Below, piece after piece: positions 31,241-41,139 of a DNA stretch of 64,000 nucleotides. Numbering within the stretch: position 1 is the first letter of the stretch; each line of letters begins with the position of its first letter. The stretch covers positions 510,553,565-510,617,564 of the forward strand of contig NC_053390.1 in the NCBI RefSeq assembly GCF_905171765.1. The letters run 5' to 3'. The DNA is from Bufo bufo. Lineage: Eukaryota > Chordata > Amphibia > Anura > Bufonidae. A program made the position numbers and the translations under genes. The notes beneath the pieces were generated by a model. It ran no database searches and was not told the origin of the DNA. It worked only from the letters and a program-made list of their open reading frames with translations.

Positions 31241-31828
31241 CTCCTCGCTGTTATTCCTCTACTGCCACCACCATTAATGCAAAGCATCTGCCACCACTAC
31301 CACTATCATTATTACTACTTTCTATTACTAGTACTACCCACAGACAGCCTGGTATGTTCCATGCTTTGCTGCTTTTGCTGCCGCTACTATTGCAGCCTCA
31401 TGCCACTATATTCTTACCATTTCCACATCTACACTACAGTGCTGCTGCTCCCAATTAAAAGGGAGAATTTTGTTTAGGCTCGTTCCCAGTGAGACACTTT
31501 TTCTTCTGACAATTAACACTTCTGCATGTTGTACTGGAAAGCATTTTGACCCTGTCAAGGCATAATTTTTGGACGCTTGGTCCCCCAAGCTACTTTTTTT
31601 TTATTTTTATCCCATAACCCTGTGTGTGTTTAAACATCACCTGCTCCTGATAAAGGACCATTTTTAGAAGCTCTGGAATATGAAAAAGCATAACACTCGT
31701 ACCTGCACAGTATGATATTAAACACGTTGTTAATGCCATCAAATGTGTGTTTACCCATAGCTGTGTATGTCACTGTCACAGTGTGGCATAATTTACTATT
31801 GCTATGATAGGGTTCCAGAGCTTGGGGA
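31241..31828. other. Probable hAT-2 3' sequence, non-coding
   Basis: The stretch continues with CTG/CAC-rich DNA to about 31450 and then AT-richer sequence. No terminal repeat of hAT-2 could be identified, so its right end remains undefined. Confidence 0.35.
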
Positions 31829-32120
31829 TAGTGATGAGTGAAGAGAGCTTCGGATGTTACATCCGAAGTGGCTTCGGTCATAACTTCGGATTAATACTGT
31901 AAGGAGATCTGTCTCCGTACAGTATTAAAATGTATGGGCTCTAATGAGCCAAAGTTAGTTATTCGCGAAGTTGCATGTGACTTCGTTGAATAACTTTGCT
32001 TGTTGAATTTTAAAGTGGAAAACCACTCTAAAACTTGAAACCAAACTTGGCTTCCTCGGAACTGAAGCTGAGTTCGGTTTCAAGTTTTAAAGTGGTTTTC
32101 CCCTTAAAAAATCATCACTA
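31829..32120. mobile_element. hAT-type foldback MITE, 292 bp
   Basis: The termini TAGTGATGAGT and AATCATCACTA are inverted. The flanks CTTGGGGA (31821-31828) and CTTTGGGA (32121-32128) match at 7 of 8 bases, the TSD length of hAT elements. Inside are four hairpins with stems ACTTCGGATG, AATACTGTA, GTTATTC plus GAAGT, and a long one around CTTGAAACC and GTTTTAAAGTGG. Confidence 0.85.
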
Positions 32121-32128
32121 CTTTGGGA

Positions 32129-32480
32129 AAGAAGAGGGGAGAAAAATTTATAAAAAATAAACAAAAAGTTCCAGCAGGCAAGAGGCTTTTAAAAAAAAAA
32201 CGGCGAACTGGATTCGAAACGAATCTCGACTAGTTTGCAAATCTCTAGAATAGGCATTACTGCACCACTAAAGACCCTTTTAGTACGTAGTATAGTTCAA
32301 GAACACTGTAGGGATTAAGTAAAGATGGGTTCAGGCATTATAGCACCACTGAAGGCCCCTTTAGTACTTGCCATTGTGCAATAACACTGTAGTTATGATG
32401 GGTCAAAGAAGGGAATACAGATTTGAGATTTAAGATTACTATTAACTTAACATTTTGTTTCTAAACACAGGTCCAGTGAC
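32129..32480. other. Unclassified sequence
   Basis: Two similar phrases (GCACCACTAAAGACCCTTTTAGTAC at about 32260, shortened here, and GCACCACTGAAGGCCCC at about 32342) indicate a tandem duplication of about 80 bp. No other feature was found. Confidence 0.35.
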
Positions 32481-32483
32481 AAT

Positions 32484-32711
32484 TTGATGGACAATCCATC
32501 AGAACAACTGGAATATGAAGGCGTAATTGGAGGAAGTTGGGGTCCAACTGAGCAGCCAGGGATTCAGGAAACCACCTCAACAGACCAAGCCGTCGCACCA
32601 TCCACTGCCAACACCATGCATACCTTCAGTCGTCTGAGGCTTCATTTCCTCCCTACTTCTATGCCCAAGGATGCTACTAGGTCCCAAATTAATGAGCAGG
32701 TGCTGGATTAA
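32484..32711 (+). CDS. Short unrecognised open frame, possibly a TE-derived DNA-binding protein tail
   Basis: After an acceptor-like pyrimidine tract and AACACAG (about 32463-32469), a frame of about 75 codons ends RSQINEQVLD and a stop. The ending recalls the C-terminal parts of MADF/BESS-like accessory proteins of Harbinger elements, but the match is by memory and weak. No start context or partner transposase is visible, and it may be a chance frame. Confidence 0.2.
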   Translation: MMDNPSEQLEYEGVIGGSWGPTEQPGIQETTSTDQAVAPSTANTMHTFSRLRLHFLPTSMPKDATRSQINEQVLD

Positions 32712-32799
32712 TATTGCATATGATGTAGTGGGGTGCTGGAAAATTGTTCCAAATGGGGTGGAATTGGAAAAAAAACTCAATTCAGCCACAGTTTTATGT

Positions 32800-33880
32800 T
32801 TTTTTTATTTAATTTTTTTTACAGCGTGCTCTATGTGGTAAAATTGACCTGTTGCCTTTATTTTCCAGGTGAGTATGATTACGATACCACACTTGTATAG
32901 TTTTTTGTGTGTTTTGATACTGTAAATTGATAAATAAATAAAATCTTTGTAATAAAAAATGTATTTTTATTGCCATATTCTTTCCCTTTATGTTTATGGA
33001 GCTGTGTGAGGGTTATTTTTTTTTGCGGGGTGATCTGTAGTTTCTAAGTGCATGTGGCTTTTTGTTCACTTTACTTTTTGCGGAGGCAAATTGACAAAAA
33101 AATTGCAAATTCGATTTTTTTTTCTGTTATGCCGTATGGGATAAATATTGTTATATTTTAATAGTATGGGCATTTTTGGATGCGGCGATGCCTATGATTT
33201 TTTTTTTTATTGTTTGTTTTTATTTTAAAGTGGGATGATTTGACCTTTTTTTATATTTCTTTCATTTTTTATTTTAATTTTTTTATTTTGTTAGGTCACC
33301 CGAGGTGACTATAACCAGCAGTCATTAGATTGCCAATTGTATATTGTGATGGTTATTTAACTATCACATAACACATAATTCACTGTATTCTAATACAGTG
33401 CTACCACCTGTAGGCATGTATTGGAATATAACAGTGATAGGTATCGGAACCTGCTTGTTTTAAAAAACTATTCCCCTCAAATTATTCAAATCTAATTTTA
33501 CAAACTTTGTTCACACTTTAAATGTTCCACAACAAGGAAAGTGAGGGTGAAATTTTAAAATTTCAACTTTTTTAGAGATTTTCCATTTTAATTCACTATT
33601 TCCTGTGACACAACAAGGGTTAACAGCAAAACAAACCTCAATATTTATTACCCTGATGCTGTAGTTTACAGAAATACACAACATGTTGTTATAAACTACT
33701 GTATGGGCACTCAGCCAGGGTCAGAATTGAAGGAGTGCCATATGGTTTTCGGAGGTCCGATTTTACTGGAATGGCTTTTAGGTGCCATGTCACATTTGAA
33801 GGTACTATAGTTAAAAACCCTGAAAAAGTGACCCCATTTTGTAAACTACATCACTTAAGTCATTTATGAAAGGGGTATGC
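32800..33880. mobile_element. Diverged relic of the TTAA non-coding element family
   Basis: GGATGCGGCGATGCC (about 33178), the stretch from AACAAGGGTTAACAGC (about 33612) through GTAGTTTACAGAAATAC and CTACTGTATGGGCAC, and GTGCCATATGGTTTTCGGA all match blocks inside the element at 20363-26820, in the same relative orientation but diverged. The hairpin ladder and termini were not found. This shows the family is dispersed and old. Confidence 0.7.
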
Positions 33881-34345
33881 TGAACCGGCTATTCAAAGAA
33901 TTTAGAAACACTTAGCTGTGAAAATGAAAAAATGTATTTCTTCCAATAAAATGTATAAGCCCCAAATATTTCCTTTTTACAAGCGGTAAAAAGAGAAAAA
34001 GCACAACACAATTTTTCACCCATTTTCTCCTGCTGTTTGGGCAAACTTCTGGGCTCAGGAGGGCAGGGGTCACATTCACCTTTTAGAGTGCAGATTTTGC
34101 ATAGCAGAGAGCCGATGAGGTATGAGAGAACACCCTTCCTCTGTAAACCTCTTAGATGTTGTGTGCATGAGCCCTTAGATTACAAAGAAAAAAAATGCTA
34201 AAATGGATAATATAAGTCTTATAATGGTCAGAAATAGTGTAATTTCTCTTTTACAACCATATGGCAGCTTATTCTAAAAATTAACATTAACATTTTAAGC
34301 ACTAGAATAATCTATTTGTATGTTAAAATACTAAAAAAAAGTATG

Positions 34346-34558
34346 CTACATTCACACAACAATTAAAAAACGGCAAAACAGCCCGTAGTTAATGGACATT
34401 TTTTTAACGGATGATTTCTAAGAAATGGCCATCAAAAACTATCCCCTATAATTGTATGGGGGTCGGTGGTCTGTGAAAATGGCCAAAATAGGAGGTGTCA
34501 TATGCCTATGGACTTCCATTGTTCTGAAATTGGCCGTCGTCGTCTGAACGCAGCCTTA
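34346..34558. mobile_element. MITE-like element with GCTRCATTCACAC / GAACGCAGCCTTA ends
   Basis: The left end GCTACATTCACACAAC and right end GTCTGAACGCAGCCTTA are roughly inverted copies. The 210-bp interior is non-coding. This terminal theme is familiar from abundant frog MITEs, but TSDs were not resolved. Confidence 0.5.
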
Positions 34559-35073
34559 GTTTATTTCAGGATATGTAATATGTATCAAACATCACTCTTC
34601 TGTTCATGAAGTAATTAATTTACACCCAGGTTACAATAAATTATGGGCCTACTTATGCTAATGTGAAACACAATCAATCCAGGTGCAGACAACAGGAAAT
34701 TCCTAACTCAGAAAATGAATTTCATTAATTCAGTGAATTAAATCAACCAGCATTAATTACTTGAAATGTGGGCTATTTACTCATTCATTCATTTGCATAT
34801 CTGTCTCTGGAGAACACAGTTCATCATCAGTAAGCTCAGTTCTTACTTAGAACTACAGATGTGATTAAATGCCTGTTATTAACTAGTGTTAATCCAGAAA
34901 ACTATCTTCAGTCTCCCCAATTCTCCCCGAAATATGTCCTTAGTTACCACATGTGGTGTGTTGAGTAGACAGATGTGTTTGCATTGACCAATCATGTGTA
35001 ATAAGATGCTATTATCACCACATATTGGGTGTGAATTATGCTACTTATTTTTTCCAAGTGATGATATTAAATA
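34559..35073. other. Apparently single-copy AT-rich sequence, candidate conserved non-coding DNA
   Basis: The stretch contains no terminal repeats, no microsatellite and no similarity to any other part of the window. It has homeodomain-type motifs (CAATCAATC, TTAATTA, AATTAAT) and an ATTTGCAT octamer near 34791. It could be ancestral intergenic or intronic DNA. Function is not shown. Confidence 0.3.
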
Positions 35074-35189
35074 TACAAGTGAATTCGGAAAGTCTTCAGA
35101 CCCTTTCACTTTTTTCACATTTTATGCAGCCTTGTGCTAAAATCATCATTCTGCACTCAATACCCCCATAATAAGACAGTGAACACAGA

Positions 35190-35995
35190 GGGGGATATTT
35201 ACTAAGCATGTTGCGCCAGAATTATGGCATAAATTGCACCAAAAAGAATGACGTTTTAATTTACACCAAATATATCAACTCTTTTCTCCAGAGTTTTCAC
35301 CATAAAGAATGCATCACATCAGAAATGAGTTCTAAATGTCAAAGGGGGCTATCAAATTGTCGCATATTACTTCTCATTTATCATCTTCTTATAGGCAGAA
35401 ATAGCTCAAATTGTTGCGGACAATTAGGCCAGCTAATGTGGCATTGTTTTCTGTAAAAAGTCGCATTTATGATATAAAGATGCGACTTTTTGTCAAAGTA
35501 AAACCAACTTGTCGTGGAAACAGGTGATAGGTAAGTATTAAAACAGGATGCATTTATTTTTATCTAATGCAAATGAGCTAAACAACAGGGTTTTGTCAGT
35601 AAATTGACATTCAACAAAAACAAAACAAGAAAAACATCCCGAGTCTGAGACAAAAGCCACAATTTACCACTGGAAATGTCGTAAATATGCTTCAAAAGTC
35701 GCAAATATGTTTCAAAAGTCGCAAATATGTTTCAAAAGTCGCAAGTGCGGTCTGGCAGGGGTTGGCTGAAATGGCGCATTTTGGTTTAAAAAAGTCGCAT
35801 TTTAATGCTATTGGTGTTAAAATGTTGCAAATCGAGAGAAATAGGAAGATAATCAAGTTTATATTTTTTTAAAAGTCACATTTTAAAAGTGGCATGCGCC
35901 TTGTGATATATGAGATGAAACAAATCAACACTTTTGATTTGTAATGTTAGTATTTTTTTGGGCACAAATTACGCCATTATTGTTAAATGTCCCCA
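35190..35995. mobile_element. MITE-like insertion with GGGGAYATTTA ends
   Basis: The left end GGGGATATTTACTAAGC and the right end GTTAAATGTCCCC are inverted. Inside are repeated AAAAGTCGCAAATATG phrases (35695-35740). The insertion interrupts the left non-coding part of Tc1-D. TSDs are unclear. A related element may lie at 48303-48655. Confidence 0.6.
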
Positions 35996-36059
35996 AGAAT
36001 GTCCAAAGCTATTGAAAAGGAAAAACTAAAATATTGCATTGATGACATAAGTGTTCAGA

Positions 36060-36408
36060 CCCTTTATTCAGTATTTAGTTGAAGCACCTTTGGGAGCAAT
36101 TACAGTCTCCAGTCTCCTTGAGTATAATGCCACAAGATTTGCACACCTGGATTTAGGTATTTTCTGCTATTCTTCTCTGCAGATTCTCTCAAGCTCTATC
36201 AGTTTGGATAGGGATCATCAGTGGACAGCCATTTTAGGTCTCTTCAGAGTTGTTCGATTGGGTTCAAGTCAGGGCTCTGGCTGGGCCACTTAAGGACATT
36301 CACGGAGGTGTCCCTAAGTCAATCCTGTGTTGTCTTAGCTGTGTGCCTAGGGTCATTATCTTGTTGGAAAGTTAACCTTTGGCCTAGTCTGAGGTCCAGT
36401 GTATTCTG
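36060..36408 (-). pseudogene. Tc1-D transposase, C-terminal part
   Basis: Minus-strand frames give QQDNDPRHTAK-like and [16 protein letters not shown] blocks (about 36260-36240 for the second), and end near 36060 with a PKGASTKY-like tail. The second Asp and the catalytic Glu are here. Several stops are present. It joins the central part at 43041 once the Ngaro insertion is removed. Confidence 0.8.
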
Positions 36409-36780
36409 GACGCAGGTATTGGCTATTGCACTCTCTTCCAAACCCACCCCCACTCCCCCCATGTACCAAAATAACGACACGGCCGTTTTATTATTACATA
36501 TTTAACTTTCCCAGTAAATTATACAACCAACCCATATACAACGGCATATGTATAACATATATTAATGATGAGGAAGGTCCTCGAAGCCCCAACTGGTTTG
36601 GTTAAACCCTCCTCCGCGGGGTACTCCATCTTGCCCCCAGCCGATGATCGCCAGCTCAGAGGCTCCACTGATGGACCTACAAAAACCTGCCCCGAAAATA
36701 CCAACCATGGGAGTCCAGCCCCAACCATGGAGCACTCCCATCCTCCAGAACCTGTTATTCCACCAACTCCAAGGACCTCC
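36409..36780. repeat. Ngaro repeat B2
   Basis: It begins GACGCAGGTATTGGCTAT and includes CTGATGGACCTACAAAAAC, CCCGAAAATACCAACCATGG and the stretch to CCAAGGACCTCCC. It matches B1 at 38011-38160, except that B1 lacks about 200 bp of its middle. Confidence 0.88.
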
Positions 36781-36791
36781 CGTTGCCCTGA

Positions 36792-37694
36792 TGTCACGGC
36801 CTATGGTGAACGCTGTGACACTGTTGCCACACTTGCGGTTGCCTGCGGCAACGTGTTGCTGTTAGAGCATGCAGAGGCAGTGTCTCGGCCTTCTGGGTGA
36901 TTGCCGTGACATGGTTGCCACGCATGCTGTTGCCGGTGGTAACGTGTGGCTTAGTTTGCTTGTGTGTGCACTTCCCCTTTAAGTGGCTTCCTTCCTCTGT
37001 CTGGTGTTGGAAGGGTTAACTCCCTTCCTAGTGTTTTGTGAACACTGGGTTGTGTGTTTGTGTGTGTGGCTGCTTGGGCTATTTAGTCTCTGCTGGAAGC
37101 CTGTAGCTGAGTGTTCCTCCATGCTTGGTGTGTGCTGGTGGTTCACTGCTCCTGGCTTTACCATCTTTCCAGTGAGGGCCACCCTTGTGGTCATAGATGC
37201 TCATAGATGTTCTTATGGTGTCTCACGTTTATTGCAGTTATAGGTGTCCTGGGTTCCTGTGTGGTTTGTGGTGTGTGCGGTGTCCTTTTATGTTGGTGTG
37301 GACACCAGCACTGGTGCACGGGTTCCAGTCAGTGTGTCTGTGGCAGGTAAGTGTGTTATTGGTTTCATTTACCTGCCGACCCCTTTAGCTGTATGTGTTT
37401 CCCTTTCCTTGCTTCTAGGCCTTTAGAGACTCCTGTTACTCCGTGTTGTGGATGAACAGGTCGTCTGTCCCCTGCTCCTATGTGAGGGATTTCCAAGGCG
37501 ACTCAGGATATTAGGTATCCAGGGTATGAGCCATCTCACCATCAGGGTCCGCTCATACGGTTAGGAGTTAGGGAGAGGATTAGGGATGCAATAGGAGGTG
37601 ACCTGCTCCCTGATCCCGGCGTCCTGGCCTAGTTGCTACCATTATCCTTCTTACATTGTATGGTGGGGGTTTTCCCCCACTCCCCGTCGTGACA
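36792..37694. mobile_element. Solo LTR, 903 bp, between Ngaro repeats A2 and B2
   Basis: It starts TGTCACGG and ends CGTCGTGACA. The flanks CCTGA (36787-36791) and CTTGA (37695-37699) differ at one of five bases. Similar TGTCACGG...GTGACA ends mark the gypsy LTRs elsewhere in the window. No internal region or second LTR is present, and the family is otherwise not seen here. Confidence 0.7.
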
Positions 37695-37805
37695 CTTGAC
37701 TGCCATGACAAGCCTTTGTCCCTCCGCTAGCTGTAATCTGGAAAACAAAACAAAATGCACCGCACATCATTCAAAATTGCAAACAAGGGGGAGGGTGGGC
37801 GGGAG

Positions 37806-38009
37806 CTGCCTGTATTTTCACAGTGCCCCTGTCTGGCTAAATTATTTTCTAAAATGGCCCCTTCTTCTCCTCTTGCCACCCTATTTAAGGCCCCCCTTTC
37901 CTCCTCCCCTACCTTTAAGCCCACCAATCGCCTAATCTCTCTCGCTGACGCTGCCCCTCGTCATGCTGGCCTCCCCCCAGGCTGCGCCCTCTAGTCCGGC
38001 CACACTTGA
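37806..38009. repeat. Ngaro repeat A2
   Basis: It runs from GCTGCCTGTATTTTCACAG to GGCCACACT and matches A1 at 42838-43040 over about 203 bp with roughly 20 differences. It directly abuts B1, as expected. Confidence 0.93.
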
Positions 38010-38010
38010 C

Positions 38011-38160
38011 GCAGGTATTGGCTATCGCACTCGCTTCCAACTGATGGACCTAAAAAAACTGCCCCGAAAATACCAACCATGGGAGTTTAGCCCTAACCAT
38101 GGAGCCCTCCCATCCTCCAGAACCTATTATTCCACCAACTCCAAGGACCTCCCACTACCA
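38011..38160. repeat. Ngaro repeat B1, internally deleted
   Basis: It starts GACGCAGGTATTGGCTAT, skips about 200 bp found in B2, then matches from CTGATGGACCTA to CCAAGGACCTCCC. Confidence 0.88.
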
Positions 38161-38254
38161 AGAACGCACCGGCTTGAGCCCTTAAGCCTGTGTGTCCCTC
38201 CAAAATCCTAAAGCAGTTTCAATGCCCCCTTGGAAGCCGAGACACTAGATATCA

Positions 38255-38740
38255 ATCCCAACCGCATTGAGATGCACCCCATCACTACGCCAAAAAGCCC
38301 CTGAGCCTTATTCCAAATCTGTGTGTCTTATGGCTACCGCCCCATTCCTCAACATTAACCTTCCCACCATCAGATTCACCTTTATCCGGGCTTTATTCAA
38401 ACAGTCTGCTTACCGTGCTCCACACCACACATGCCAAACAGTTACTAAGCCAGGGAATAATGCCCAGATCCGCAATAAATCAAATTTTATGTCCCTAATT
38501 AACTCACAAAAAGGTCATGCACCCAAGTCGTTACCAACTACGTGTAAAACCAACACATTTGGGGGTCTATCCAGGTGCACAAACCTGTGCACCTCCGGTA
38601 AAACACTACTCCACACCATACCTCACTTTCCTAGCCAACGGATCACGCCACGTCCATTAAAAAACCTAGCTATCGCCCGTCCTGCCATACTGCCGCTTGC
38701 AAGGCTCCCCAAAAAACAAACGAATGGCCCATTATCCAAA
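38255..38740 (-). pseudogene. Ngaro SGNH-type hydrolase, decayed
   Basis: On the minus strand downstream of the recombinase, the frames contain WIMGHSFVFWG (about 38740-38710), with the GHS serine block, then NVLVLHVVGNDLG (about 38570-38520), with the GND block, and finally WRSDGVHLNAVG (about 38295-38260), the Asp-His catalytic block. The order and spacing match SGNH/GDSL hydrolases, which some Ngaro elements carry. At least two frameshifts and several stops interrupt it. The role of this domain in retrotransposition is not established. The open frame on the opposite strand is a shadow. Confidence 0.75.
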
Positions 38741-38744
38741 CTAA

Positions 38745-39460
38745 AGCCGGCCGCCATTCTGCAAAGGGAAAAGCAAACAGGGAGATTCCCACCGACCAAT
38801 ACGCTTGATAATCTCCTCCCCAGCCCCGCGCCTTGCTGCCTCGGTAGCCCCCCCTATGCAAAAGGAATGACCTGTATAACCAGCCCCATCCAAACCCAGG
38901 CGAGTTAAAAACTGACAGAAAACTGCAAGAAACTGGAAACGGTACATGAAAGAGCCGTCGTCATGAACCAAAAGAGGACCAAACGTCCCCTTTCTAACTG
39001 CCCAGTAATCAGCCAAACATCGCATTGGGCATATTGCACATCCTGGAACTGCATAAAGGATGACTCTACAACCCCTCGCACTAACGTCTGACTTCGACCG
39101 TCTAATTCTAAACTCCAACCTATTGTGATAGAGATCGACGTCCTCCTGCAACAAGCCACCCGGTCTCTGGACACTACCACTAACTAATTCCCCCAAACGC
39201 AAGGCCCCAAAGAAGGCCAAGGGAAATGCAACCTTAAACAAAGAAAACTCAAACGCCGACCTGCACACAGTCTCCACCTGTCTGCCCAAATCTACTAGCA
39301 GGGCGAATGATACCGGTCGCCTATCATCCTCACCTCCCTTTTGGCGTCTCCAACCCTTCAAAGCCTGAGCTACCAAAAAGAATTTCGTGACATCAGGCAA
39401 ACCACGTAAACGAAAGCCAAAAGCTAAACCTGCCACCACCCTGTTCAATTTTGATACTGA
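38745..39460 (-). pseudogene. Ngaro tyrosine recombinase
   Basis: The core-binding part begins NRVVAGLAFGFRLRGLPDVT (about 39445), followed by the first catalytic arginine in FGALRLGELVSG (about 39210) and the HxxR box near 38870, which reads HSFCIGGATEAARRG, so the arginine is replaced by cysteine (a CGT to TGT change would explain it). The terminal GRWES lies near 38800. The catalytic tyrosine region is lost in a frameshift. The frame is otherwise open for about 220 codons, and the enzyme would be inactive. Confidence 0.9.
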
Positions 39461-39499
39461 CCATCCCTCTTCCTTACAGTGCCCCTAGAAAAAGCAGCA

Positions 39500-41080
39500 T
39501 ACGGGCATCCAAATCACTTCCCACTTTGTCGACCTCATCCCCTATCGTGCTACACCAATCTCTCCAACAAATCCAAGCCCGAGCGCAAGGGTCCCATGTA
39601 TTCGGGGGCCAACGATGAACGGATCAGCCCTGCTACTGTTCCTCCAGCAGATACCACAGAAAGGTTGGACAGGAGAGGGGGACCTCCTCCACCTCCGGCG
39701 CCAGCAGCCGAAATTGCTCCCACTGGAAAAGAGAAAGCGCATCAGCTATACAATTTTTAACCCCCGGAACATGAACTGCTACCACCCAAGTATTAAGTGC
39801 CAAACATTCCAGGACCAAACGCTGCAATAACTCCACCACTTGTGGCGACAAAGCTGACAATGAATTGATTGCCTGAACCACTCCCAAATTATCGCAATGG
39901 AAACGCACTTTCTGGTTACTAAATCTTTCCCCCCAAAGGAAACAGCCACCAGGATCGGAAAAAGCTCGAGCAAAGCTAAATTAAGTACCCAACCCCGTGA
40001 AAACCACCTCTCCAGCCATCTATCGGCGCACCACTGCCCACCACAATAGACCCCAAACCCCATCCCCCCTGCTGCATCTGAGAATAATTCAAAATCTAAA
40101 CAATTTATCGCCTCGCTCAAAAATAGCGACTCCCCATTGTAAGAGGCCAAAAAATAACCCCAAACTGTCAAGTCGGCTCGCAATTCCCTTCCCAACCGTA
40201 TACAGTGATGAGGCGCCAACACCCAAGAAGTCGCCATTAACAATCGCCGCGAAAAAACTCTGCCCATCGGTATTATCCAACAAGCAAAATTTAGTTTTCC
40301 CAAAAGCGACTTCAAATTGAATAATTGTATCTTATTCAGACGTTGCGCCCGCTGCACCGTATTTTTTAAATCCTCCAGCTTGTCTGGCAGCAACCAACAT
40401 TCCATTCTCTCGGTATCAATAATGATACCCGAAAAACTTAGTTCGGTCGCTGGGCCTTCTCTGGTGCCAACGGGACTCCAAAACCTGCAAACAACGTGTA
40501 TGTAACAATAAAGAGCAAACCGTCAAGCCTGGCGACCTATGCATAGGAAGTCTTCCAAGTAATGGATGATAGAGGTCCATCCAGCCACATCTGCAACTGC
40601 CCACTCAAAAAAAGAACTAAAAGTTTCAAAATACGCACAGGACAGTGAGCACCCTATAGGTAGACATCGGTCCACAAAAAAGTTCTCCTCCCAAAAACAA
40701 CCCAACAAATGTAAACTGTCTGGGTGCACTGGCAGTAACCGGAAAGCCACTTCAATATCTGTTTTCGCTAACAATGACCCGTTACCAAATTTTTAAACCC
40801 ACCCGACTGCCGCGTCAAATGAAGTATACACCACCAAACACAGTTCGGGATCTATCCCATTATTGACCGGTGAACCCTTAGGATATGACAAATGATGAAT
40901 GAGCCAAAATTTATTCGGCTCCTTCTTGGGCACAACACCCAGCAGGAACAAACGCAAATCCGACACTGGAGGTTCCGAAAACGGCCCAGCCATCCGTCCC
41001 ATCCGAACTTCCCGAAACAACTTTTCTGTGACCACCTCCTTATGCTCGTTTGCCGAACTCAAATTCTTTTTTAACAAAAA
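39500..41080 (-). pseudogene. Ngaro reverse transcriptase / RNase H
   Basis: RT N-terminal motifs are visible in GPFSEPPVSDLRL and FWLIHHLSYPKGSPVN (about 40990-40870). The palm has KTDIEVAFRLLPVHP (about 40765) and IHYLEDFLCIG (about 40570), where the usual YLDD reads YLED. The thumb and RNase H follow from about 40405, with DLTVWGYFLASYN, FSDAAGGMGFG (about 40085) and HCDNLGVVQAIN (about 39900). The frame changes at least three times and stops occur. Similarity to Ngaro/DIRS RTs, with RNase H directly attached, is clear. Confidence 0.87.
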
Positions 41081-41139
41081 CGCCTCCCCGGAACAAAGGG
41101 GATATGAAAGCTGAACTGGAACCCATCCCTTAACAAACG

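Noticed and set aside
31012..31480. Plus-strand frames rich in Leu, His and Cys
   Set aside because: They come from degenerate CTG/CAC-rich tandem repeats in the hAT-2 3' region.
38267..38908. 213-codon plus-strand open frame
   Set aside because: It is antisense to the Ngaro hydrolase and recombinase, has no recognisable domain, and its composition is that of a shadow frame.
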